From: Planctomycetota bacterium
GTDB lineage: Bacteria > Planctomycetota > UBA1135 > GCA-002748355
DNA length: 64,000 nucleotides
Assembly (NCBI GenBank): GCA_002748355.1
Contig: PDSF01000037.1
Span: 30,806-94,805 of the forward strand
Reading direction: 5' to 3'
The position numbers were made by a program, and so were the translations under genes. The notes beneath the pieces were generated by a model. It worked only from the letters and a program-made list of their open reading frames with translations. It was not told the DNA's origin and searched no databases. This document shows positions 54,974-61,999 of the stretch, in pieces (the first letter of the stretch is position 1; every line of letters begins with the position of its first letter).

Positions 54974-55263
54974 CGAGTCACGGTCGTCGTCGTCCGCGTG
55001 ACCAGGAAACCGGTCGGCAAGCTGATGATCAGGTCCCAGAACCCCATCTCGTCCACGACCTCGTAGCTCGTCGCATCCTGAGCCAGAGAAGCACTATTGG
55101 GCTTATGGATGCCAAAGAAGCCCCAGCAGAACCACCAACCGTGCTCATAGCTCACCAGATCCTGGACCGAACCAGCACCAACGACATGGCGCTGCGACCA
55201 GCAGGAGCTGAGGCCACTGCAGAGTAAGGCGAGGAGGACGAGGGGCAGAAGCTGTCGTTTCAT
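54970..55263 (-). CDS. Bor-like small lipoprotein
   Basis: This 97-residue protein has a signal peptide ending in a lipobox (LLCSGLSSC, Cys about residue 21). A single short domain follows, with aromatic-rich YEHGWWFCWGFFGIHKPNSA and then LIISLPTGFLVTRTTTTVTR. The layout of hydrophobic strand, polar loop, then a Thr/Val-rich end after a Gly-rich turn recalls the Bor/Iss family of surface lipoproteins. That match is weak. It overlaps dapF and the DUF374 gene by 4 nt on either side, so it is made together with them. Confidence 0.6.
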   Translation of the reverse strand: MKRQLLPLVLLALLCSGLSSCWSQRHVVGAGSVQDLVSYEHGWWFCWGFFGIHKPNSASLAQDATSYEVVDEMGFWDLIISLPTGFLVTRTTTTVTR

Positions 55264-55955
55264 CGGCGCGATTTCTTTCGTTGGCGGCGCTTTCCGTGGC
55301 CCTTGTGGAGCACGGCGCGTTCGGCGTAGCGGTGGCAGGCGACCAGGCGTCTATGCAGGCGTTCCCCGACACGCAGGAGCTCGGCTCGGTCCGCATCGGG
55401 CGGGACGTGTAGGGGTCGACCGAGCACGATCAGGATACGGGCGAAGGGCTTGGGCACTAGGAATCGATCCCAGGAGCTCAGTCGCCAAGCCGGCCGCGCC
55501 GAGACCCCGATCGGCAAGATCGCCCGCCCCGAGCTCTTGGCCACCTGCAAGATGCCGGGCTGCACCGAAAAGCGCGGCCCCTTGGGGCCATCGGGAGTGA
55601 TGGCCAGCGGACGCTCCTTGGGAATACGGAGCATTTGCAGCAGAGCCTGGCCGCCGCCGCGGCTGCTTGAGCCACGAATGCTCTCGAAGCCAAAGCGGAT
55701 CACAAACTGATGGGCGAGTTCACCATCCCGGCTGCGGCTCGCAATCGTCGCCATCCGCAAGTCGCCTTGGGTGCAGACCGCGGGCAGCAGCTCCCCATGC
55801 GGAATCGCATAGATCGTGCCTTCGCGTGGACGAGCCTCCAGATCGCGTTCCTCGTGGATGTAGCGGATACGCCAGGTCTTGGACCATAGTTTCAAGATCG
55901 GCACAGCCAGACGCGCGACCCTGCGCGCCCGGACTACTGGGTCCTTCCTGGCCAT
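55260..55955 (-). CDS. DUF374-type lysophospholipid/lipid acyltransferase
   Basis: This 231-residue protein matches the DUF374 branch of acyltransferases. The signature IPHGELLPAV replaces the usual His-x4-Asp start. ATIASRSRDGELAHQFVIRFGFESIRGSSSRGG (in sections) and AITPDGPKGPRFSVQPGILQVA follow, the latter being the Asp-Gly-Pro-x-Gly-Pro block found in all members. Members are thought to acylate lipid A precursors or phospholipids. The C-terminus is very basic (KGHGKRRQRKKSRR). The start overlaps the MA peptidase stop by 22 nt. Confidence 0.85.
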   Translation of the reverse strand: MARKDPVVRARRVARLAVPILKLWSKTWRIRYIHEERDLEARPREGTIYAIPHGELLPAVCTQGDLRMATIASRSRDGELAHQFVIRFGFESIRGSSSRGGGQALLQMLRIPKERPLAITPDGPKGPRFSVQPGILQVAKSSGRAILPIGVSARPAWRLSSWDRFLVPKPFARILIVLGRPLHVPPDADRAELLRVGERLHRRLVACHRYAERAVLHKGHGKRRQRKKSRR

Positions 55956-57010
55956 GGGGGCCCCTCCTCTTCGTCGCTAGCTTCCTCTTCCACGTATTCC
56001 CCCTCGCCCAGAAGCAGCTCCTGCCTGGGCTCATGCATCCCGACCTCTGGAGCATCCTCCAGAATCCTGACCCGCTCCAGCGCCGCATCCTCAAGGCGCT
56101 CGATGCGTTCGAGCCGTTCGCGCATACGCTGCCCATCTTGGACCCGCTTCCAAACGACGATCAAGAGCAGGGGAACACAGAGCCAGATCAAGACCTCAAA
56201 ACAGTTCTGGCCCAACTGCCGGAGGAGGTTTCCGCCACTCGCCAGCTCCTTGCGCCATTCTGCGGCGAGGGTCCCAAAAGACTGCCCTGTCTCTTGGGCA
56301 AGGGCGTGGTCGATGCTCGAATACCGCCCGGATAGCCAGCCACGGCAGGCTTCGAGGATGCTCTCCAGACCAATGCGCCTCACGCAAAACGTAAGGAAGC
56401 TCAAGGATTGGGCGTAGGCGATGCGCGACATGGTCGCGTCTTTGGGGAAGCCCCTCTTGAGATGGTAGAAGCGGGGCAAGGTGTCGGTCGCCGCCCGAAA
56501 GGCGAGAGCTTCCTCGTAGCTGGGGAACAGGCCCTGCCCGGCACAGAACTGGGCGAGACCCTCGTGCAACCAGGTCGGCAGATGCTTGGTGCCGCCCGAG
56601 GCTTCGATCTCAAGTTGTCCGAGCAGCACGTGCACGAACTCGTGGCGCAGTACCGTCTCCAAATCCCCGGGGGGCTCGCTGCGCACCCTAGGTAGGAGCA
56701 CGTCCACGCGCCCGCTGCGGGTATGGGCCAGCGCCACGGTCCAGTCATGGAAATGCGGGCGCAGCTCCGGATCGAGCTGCTCCTCGCGCTCGACAACAAA
56801 GAGCCGCAGCTGCCCCTGGAGTTTCCTATCTAGCTGCGCTTCGACCCGGCCCAAGGCTTGCTCAGCGAGCCGCTGCACCGCCTCCTGGTCCAGGCTTTTG
56901 AGCCCAGACCCCGCCAGCTGGATCGGCCTCTGCTGCGCAGGGAGGGGCCGGGAGCCGAGCAGGACCCCAGCGAGGGTCAGCAGCAGCAAGTGGCGTAAGG
57001 CGAGGAACAT
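55934..57010 (-). CDS. Peptidase MA-family secreted metalloprotease
   Basis: This 358-residue protein has a signal peptide (residues 1-25, ending LPAQQ). The zinc site is LRHEFVHVLLGQL (HExxH, about residue 122), and the downstream Glu is in LPTWLHEGLAQF (about residue 147), which is the peptidase MA layout (gluzincin). A membrane helix follows at about 271-287 (VLIWLCVPLLLIVVW). The C-terminal cytosolic tail (about 290-358) has a short coiled coil and an acidic end (YVEEEASDEEEGPP). It leads the minus-strand envelope operon that includes dapF, M48, MoxR and DUF58. Confidence 0.82.
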   Translation of the reverse strand: MFLALRHLLLLTLAGVLLGSRPLPAQQRPIQLAGSGLKSLDQEAVQRLAEQALGRVEAQLDRKLQGQLRLFVVEREEQLDPELRPHFHDWTVALAHTRSGRVDVLLPRVRSEPPGDLETVLRHEFVHVLLGQLEIEASGGTKHLPTWLHEGLAQFCAGQGLFPSYEEALAFRAATDTLPRFYHLKRGFPKDATMSRIAYAQSLSFLTFCVRRIGLESILEACRGWLSGRYSSIDHALAQETGQSFGTLAAEWRKELASGGNLLRQLGQNCFEVLIWLCVPLLLIVVWKRVQDGQRMRERLERIERLEDAALERVRILEDAPEVGMHEPRQELLLGEGEYVEEEASDEEEGPPWPGRTQ

Positions 57011-57069
57011 GAATCACAGCAAGGCGGGAGCAAGGGCTTCAGGCCGGGTAGCTTGCCGCCATAGGCCCG

Positions 57070-57142
57070 TGAGTGGCAGAGTGCCGGACCCGAGGTCCCA
57101 TTGGCGGCAGAAAACTCCGACGAATCCTTCGATTCATCGAGA
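57070..57142. repeat. Intergenic dispersed repeat, copy B
   Basis: These 73 bases align ungapped with 49152-49224. They begin 60 nt upstream of the MA peptidase start (minus strand) and end 148 nt upstream of the divergent plus-strand gene at 57290. The position suits a promoter or 5' leader element. Confidence 0.55.
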
Positions 57143-57289
57143 TTTTGCAGCGGCAAGAGGCGTCGAAGAGGCTGTTTGCTACCACGCCAGCCTAGTAGCA
57201 ACCTGCTAGCAAGCTCGAAAGCAGCACCAGGATCCGGGCAACATGGACGGATCCCAAAGAGAAACGCAAGCTCAGGAGCCCTTCCCATC

Positions 57290-57712
57290 ATGCTGTCCCG
57301 TCCCCACAGCCTCCTCTGGTCCACCCTCATCGGCGCAGCCATCGCCCTGCTCGCTGTCTTCCTCCTGCGTCCAGCCCCACTCGCCGCCAGCATTCAGGAC
57401 GGCAAGCAGCTGCAGAACTCGAGCGGCTTCCGCACCAAGAAAAGCACAAGCAGCTTTGCGGCACTCGGCTACACCCCCAGCAACAGCCAGAACAAGATTC
57501 TTGCGGCGGCCAAAGACCTCAAAGCCCTGCAACTCATACCCAGCGTCAACGGCAGCGAGTTCTGGCTTGAACTCTTCTACGGCAACGGTGATTACACCCT
57601 GGTCAAGGTCAAGAACTTGACCTTCTACCGCCGCTATGCGAACTGGAGGGTTTCCAAGGTGCAGACCCGCCTGAGCGGCCGCAGCGAGATCGCCTTCCCG
57701 ATCCTGGATTGA
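57290..57712 (+). CDS. Small secreted or anchored protein, unrecognised
   Basis: This 140-residue protein has an N-terminal hydrophobic segment (about residues 9-27, LWSTLIGAAIALLAVFLL) and then a 110-residue soluble domain. The domain contains a helix (NSQNKILAAAKDLKAL) and beta strands (SEFWLELFYGNGDYTLVKVKNLTFYRRY), but no family was recognised. It precedes the DUF4178 gene by 58 nt on the same strand and may be the first gene of that operon. The start was set at the ATG before the hydrophobic segment; the frame is open to 57101. Confidence 0.55.
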   Translation: MLSRPHSLLWSTLIGAAIALLAVFLLRPAPLAASIQDGKQLQNSSGFRTKKSTSSFAALGYTPSNSQNKILAAAKDLKALQLIPSVNGSEFWLELFYGNGDYTLVKVKNLTFYRRYANWRVSKVQTRLSGRSEIAFPILD

Positions 57713-57770
57713 GCAAAGCAACTGAGAACTCGGTTGATCGGAGCCCAGCATTTCGGAGGATAGCCTCCTC

Positions 57771-59798
57771 GTGAACTGCCCCTCTTGTGCCGCTGAAATC
57801 GCCGCAGACGCTCGGTACGCCCTGCTTAGCGTGTGTCCCTACTGCGAGTCCGCCATCGTCCTCGATGCCGATGTCGCGAAGATCGCTGGCAAGATGTCGG
57901 CACTCGCCGCGCCACGCGGGCCGCTTTCGGTCGGAGCACGCGGCAGTTTTCTACAACACGCCTTCGTCGTACTCGGCCGAGTTCGCTACGGCTATGAGCG
58001 TGGCTTCTGGGACGAGTGGTATCTCCAGCTCGACGACGGCAGCACGGTCTGGATCAGCGAGGACGGCGCCGATTTCTCGCTGCAGACACTCGACGCCAAA
58101 CTCAACGTGGCCGAGAGCTTCGACGAGCTGAGTCCTGGTCAGCGCATACAGCTCGGGGACAAGACCTGGCACGTCAACGAAATCGGCATCGCCGAATGTG
58201 AAGGCGGCCAAGGCCAGCTCCCCTTCGTGGTGAGCCAGGGCGAAAAGGTCCCCTTCGCCGACCTCAGCAGAGGGAAAAAGTTCGCGAGCATCGAATACGA
58301 CGGCGAAGGGGAAACTCGGGTCTTCCTCGGGCGGCGCATCAACTCGCAATCCATCGAGATCGACGCGAGCGGTGGTGGCGGCGGTAGCGGCCTGAGTGAC
58401 GAAGGCCTGAGTACCAGCGGCCGCAAGCGCGTCGTCAAACAAGCAGGACGCAGCAAGAATCTGCGCTGCGAATCCTGCGGTGCCCCAGTCGACCCCAGCG
58501 GGCTCGAAGGCAGCAAGCTGAGCTGTGGCAGCTGCGGCAAGGTCGTCGACCTCTCCCTACACCGCATCGACTGCCCAAGCTGCTCAGAGCTGATTACCTA
58601 CCGCAGCAGCGACGCCGCATCCGTCGACTGCCAGCACTGCCACGCCCGCATCGACATCAGCGCCGAGCAGCCCACGGCATTCGGCGCGCTCTACCTCCAA
58701 GACCGCCCCAAAACGCCCATCCAAATCGGGGCCCCCTTCGAGTTCCGCGGTGCGCGCTACCACGTCTGCGGCTTTATCCGCTCCTATATGACCGACGAAG
58801 GCGTCCGCTATTACAACAACGAGTGGTTGCTCCACTCTCCTAAGCACGGTTATCGCATACTAGAGTCTTATGCTGGCCACTGGTCGTTCGTGAAGAAGCT
58901 CTCCTCCGGACCCAGCCAGGCGCTGCGCGTCCGACAACTGAAGCGCAAGAGCCGCTTCCGCTTCGGCGACCAGCAATACCGAGTTTTCGAGACCTGCCAC
59001 CGCTCCGTCATCGATTGGGTCGAGGGCGAGCTCGACTGGGTGGCGCAGGTAGGTGACGTCAGTGGCTATATGGACGCGATCAGCCCGCCACTGATGCTCT
59101 CCGCGACCTGGACCGAGACCGAGATGGAGTGGTACCTCGGTGAATACGTCTGCCCAGAGGAAATCGCCAAAGGCCTGGGCAAGCCCCTTACATCGCTACC
59201 CCGTCCGAAAGGGATTGCCCCCCACCAGCCCATCGTCGAATCACCGCGCAATCGGCAGATGCGCATGCTCACGACAGCGTTCGCAGTGCTGTTCTTGCTC
59301 GTCGGATTCATACAGCTCTCGAAGAGCGGTACACGGATCGCCGATTTCCAAGTCCAGCCACAGGAATACGCGGGGGAATACCTGAGCCCCAGCTTCGTGG
59401 TCTCCAAGGACGCTGTCACCTGTTCCTCGGAGTTCCAAGCAAACAGCGATAACTCCTGGCATTACTTCGATGTGGCTTTGATCAACGACAAGGACGAAGC
59501 CCTCTTCGACTATTCCGCCGAGATCTCCTACTACCATGGCTACTCGGGAGGAGAGTCCTGGAGCGAGGGTAGCCGAAGCGATTCCCAGCTCTTCCGCATC
59601 GAAAAGGCCGGAAGCTACCGGCTGCTCCTCAAAGGCCAATACGGTGACGGGCCGGCCCAGGCTCTGCACGTGCAGATCTACGAAGACGTCGGTGTCGCCC
59701 GCTACTTCATCCTTATCGCCCTCGCTCTCTCGCTGTGGTTTATGTTTTGGCTGCTGCGAAAGTTCTCCATGGAGTCCCGGCGTTGGAGTGACGATTAG
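57771..59798 (+). CDS. DUF4178 protein with zinc ribbons and two membrane helices
   Basis: From a GTG at 57771 this is 675 residues. A zinc ribbon opens the protein (CPSC then CPYC, residues 3-26). A DUF4178-type beta domain follows (about 50-185, VVLGRVRYGYERGFWDEWYLQLDDG). Two more ribbons come next (about 225-305: CESCGAP, CGSCGK, CPSC, CQHC), then a second DUF4178 domain (about 320-470, GARYHVCGFIRSYMTDEGVRYYNNEWLL). A membrane helix lies at about 503-520, an extracytoplasmic beta domain at about 530-640, and a second helix at about 644-662. DUF4178 is of unknown function; similar genes are known next to DUF350 and spermidine-synthase-like genes, as here. Confidence 0.8.
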   Translation: MNCPSCAAEIAADARYALLSVCPYCESAIVLDADVAKIAGKMSALAAPRGPLSVGARGSFLQHAFVVLGRVRYGYERGFWDEWYLQLDDGSTVWISEDGADFSLQTLDAKLNVAESFDELSPGQRIQLGDKTWHVNEIGIAECEGGQGQLPFVVSQGEKVPFADLSRGKKFASIEYDGEGETRVFLGRRINSQSIEIDASGGGGGSGLSDEGLSTSGRKRVVKQAGRSKNLRCESCGAPVDPSGLEGSKLSCGSCGKVVDLSLHRIDCPSCSELITYRSSDAASVDCQHCHARIDISAEQPTAFGALYLQDRPKTPIQIGAPFEFRGARYHVCGFIRSYMTDEGVRYYNNEWLLHSPKHGYRILESYAGHWSFVKKLSSGPSQALRVRQLKRKSRFRFGDQQYRVFETCHRSVIDWVEGELDWVAQVGDVSGYMDAISPPLMLSATWTETEMEWYLGEYVCPEEIAKGLGKPLTSLPRPKGIAPHQPIVESPRNRQMRMLTTAFAVLFLLVGFIQLSKSGTRIADFQVQPQEYAGEYLSPSFVVSKDAVTCSSEFQANSDNSWHYFDVALINDKDEALFDYSAEISYYHGYSGGESWSEGSRSDSQLFRIEKAGSYRLLLKGQYGDGPAQALHVQIYEDVGVARYFILIALALSLWFMFWLLRKFSMESRRWSDD

Positions 59799-59807
59799 GA
59801 GCCCCTG

Positions 59808-60014
59808 ATGCGTATTCACAAAGGCACGATCATCTTGGGCGCCGCGCTCAGCACCCTCTTCGTCGGCACGCTCTGGGCCAGTAATCGCGGCGTCGGCCTG
59901 CCGAAACCAAAAAAGAATCCCCCCAGCATTCGCGAAGGCTCGGTCAAAAACCCCACGACCGGTCGCCGCCGCACCCGCTTCTTCGTCGGTGGCGGCATCC
60001 ACCGCGGTAAGTAA
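59808..60014 (+). CDS. Small basic protein in the DUF4178 module
   Basis: This 68-residue protein has one N-terminal hydrophobic segment (about residues 8-24, IILGAALSTLFVGTLWA), a signal peptide or anchor. A Lys/Arg/Gly-rich tail of about 40 residues follows (PTTGRRRTRFFVGGG). No family was recognised. It starts 9 nt after the DUF4178 stop, behind a GGAG site, and is followed by DUF350 after 42 nt. Conservation of gene order would be needed to confirm it as a module component. Confidence 0.6.
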   Translation: MRIHKGTIILGAALSTLFVGTLWASNRGVGLPKPKKNPPSIREGSVKNPTTGRRRTRFFVGGGIHRGK

Positions 60015-60056
60015 CTGCAACCCTTTCGATTCGACCTGGATGATCCGGAGACGATT

Positions 60057-60281
60057 ATGCTCGCCAACCTCGAAACCGCGCTGACCGAGCTCGTTCCGAC
60101 GCTGCTCTATTTCGCCATCGGGCTCGTGCTCTTCGGCCTGGCGATCTGGGTGATGGATAAGCTCACACCCTTTTCCATCCGCAAAGAGCTAGAAGAAGAT
60201 CAGAACATCGCCCTCGCCATCGTGATGGGCGCAGCTCTCCTCGGTATCGCCTTTATCCTCGGCAGCGTGATCCGCAGTTGA
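60057..60281 (+). CDS. DUF350 membrane protein
   Basis: This 74-residue protein is a compact DUF350 unit. A first membrane helix (LLYFAIGLVLFGLAIWVM) is followed by the family's DKLTPFSIRKELEEDQNIALAI, where the acidic-Thr-Pro-Phe and Glu-Leu-x-x-x-x-Asn-x-Ala block is conserved. A second helix ends in SVIRS. Many DUF350 proteins have two such units (about 135 residues); this one has one. The function is unknown. It stops 7 nt before the spermidine-synthase-like gene. Confidence 0.85.
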   Translation: MLANLETALTELVPTLLYFAIGLVLFGLAIWVMDKLTPFSIRKELEEDQNIALAIVMGAALLGIAFILGSVIRS

Positions 60282-60288
60282 CGCCAAG

Positions 60289-61833
60289 GTGAGCTCCGAG
60301 CAGGAAGTCAAAGACTGGCTGCCGCCGCGCGCTGGCTTGGCCCTGGTCGGAGCCATTTTTCTGCTCGCGATCTGCGGCCTCGTCTACGAACTGATCGCGG
60401 GCGCATTATCGAGCTATCTGCTCGGAGACTCGATCACCCAGTTCTCCCTGGTAATCGGGCTGTTTCTGACGGCGATGGGCATTGGCTCGTGGCTCTCACG
60501 CTTCGTGCGCAACCACTTGATCGCCAGCCTGATCGAGATCGAAGTGCTGGTCGGGCTCATCGGTGGCACTGTAGCCCTGGCCGGATATGCCAGCTTCGCG
60601 CTCAGCGAGCTGTATCGCGAAGTCCTCATCGCCCAGGTCCTTCTAGTGGGCGCCCTCGTCGGCCTCGAAATTCCCCTCGTGGTGCGCATCCTCCGGGAAC
60701 TCGAGTCGCTGCGCATCACCCTCGCCAACGTCATGGCGGCGGATTATGTCGGGGCCCTGGCCGCCTCCCTGGCCTTCCCCTTCTTCCTACTCCCCCAGCT
60801 CGGGCTGGCGCGAGCTGGGCTCTTGATCGGCATGATCAACGTCGGGGTCGCAGGCCTGCTCTACCTCTGGTTTCGCCCAGCCCTGCGTGGCCGACAGCTG
60901 CGACTACAGCTGGGGATCCTGGGCTCACTGCTGATCCTGGCTACGGCCTTTGTTTTTGCCAGCCCACTGGTGCAGGGCTTCGAAAACCGCATGTACCAGG
61001 ACGAGGTCATCTACCAAGCCGATACTCCCCTGCAGCGACTCGTGCTCACCCGCTGGCGCGCCGACCTGCGCCTATATCTGGACGGGCACCTGCAGTTCTC
61101 CAGCATCGACGAGTATCGCTACCACGAGATGCTCGTGGTGCCGGCGATGGCTGCCGCCCGCCGCCCTGCGAGGATCCTCATCCTGGGTGGCGGCGACGGA
61201 CTCGCCGCCAAGCTCGTGCTCCAGCATCAAAGCGTCACCCACGTCGACTTAGTCGACCTGGATCCGGTCGTGACGATGCTGTTCAGCGAGCGCGAGATGC
61301 TACGCCAGCTCAACGGCGACGCCCTGCGTGACCCGCGAGTCCAAGTGCACAACCTCGACGCGATGCAGTTCCTCGAGCAGGGAGAATCGCGCTACGACGT
61401 CATCCTCGTCGACCTGCCCGACCCCTCGCGTCCAGCCCTAGCCAAGCTCTACTCGCGCAGCTTCTACGGTCTCTGTCTCCGGCGCCTAGCCATGGAAGGC
61501 GTGCTCAGCACCCAGGCCACCAGCCCCTTCCGCTCACGCCAAGCCTTCTGGTGTATCGCCCACACCATGCGTGCCGCTGGCTTCGAAGTGCACCCCTGCC
61601 AGACCTACGTCCCCAGCTTCGGCACCTGGGGTTTTGTCATGGCTGCCCGCGGCCCCATCGCCATCGACCGACTCCGGCCCCGGATCGAGACCCGGCATCT
61701 CGATCACTCGTCCCTGCAAGCCGCCTTCGTCCTGCCCAAGGATGTCGCCGAAGTCGAGACGCCGATCAGCAGCCTCGATGACCCGGCCGTGACCCAGCTC
61801 TACCTGCGCGGCTACCACCAGTATCTGCGCTGA
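60289..61833 (+). CDS. Membrane-embedded spermidine-synthase-like protein
   Basis: From a GTG at 60289 this is 514 residues. The first 215 residues hold about seven membrane helices (for example LVGAIFLLAICGLVYELIAG and FSLVIGLFLTAMGIGSWLS). The rest is a soluble aminopropyltransferase domain. It has YHEMLVVPAMAAA, the nucleotide-binding loop ILILGGGDGLAAKLVL (about residue 300), an acidic cofactor contact in DLVDLDPVV and VILVDLPDPSRPALAKLYS where polyamine synthases carry the catalytic Asp. Members with this layout are called transmembrane polyamine aminopropyltransferases, but their true donor and acceptor are mostly untested. No AdoMet decarboxylase is in the window; an agmatinase-family enzyme lies 51 kb away. 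Confidence 0.88.
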   Translation: MSSEQEVKDWLPPRAGLALVGAIFLLAICGLVYELIAGALSSYLLGDSITQFSLVIGLFLTAMGIGSWLSRFVRNHLIASLIEIEVLVGLIGGTVALAGYASFALSELYREVLIAQVLLVGALVGLEIPLVVRILRELESLRITLANVMAADYVGALAASLAFPFFLLPQLGLARAGLLIGMINVGVAGLLYLWFRPALRGRQLRLQLGILGSLLILATAFVFASPLVQGFENRMYQDEVIYQADTPLQRLVLTRWRADLRLYLDGHLQFSSIDEYRYHEMLVVPAMAAARRPARILILGGGDGLAAKLVLQHQSVTHVDLVDLDPVVTMLFSEREMLRQLNGDALRDPRVQVHNLDAMQFLEQGESRYDVILVDLPDPSRPALAKLYSRSFYGLCLRRLAMEGVLSTQATSPFRSRQAFWCIAHTMRAAGFEVHPCQTYVPSFGTWGFVMAARGPIAIDRLRPRIETRHLDHSSLQAAFVLPKDVAEVETPISSLDDPAVTQLYLRGYHQYLR

Positions 61834-61999
61834 GCTGGCGCCGCTGCCGCCCCGGAAAGAGCGGCTTAGGCAGCAACGCTGACGCTGTACGGGCGAAACC
61901 CAAGAGTTCCTGGCCAAAGAGCTGAAAAGGAAGCTCCGATACGAGCGCGGGCTCCGGACGCGAATCCTCTCCACTGCAGAGAAGCCCCGTTCCTCACCG
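61834..61999. other. Intergenic gap before the repeat-tail gene
   Basis: These 166 bases have no recognised gene, terminator with a T-run, or promoter. Either a new promoter lies here or the repeat-tail gene is read from the DUF4178 module. Confidence 0.3.
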
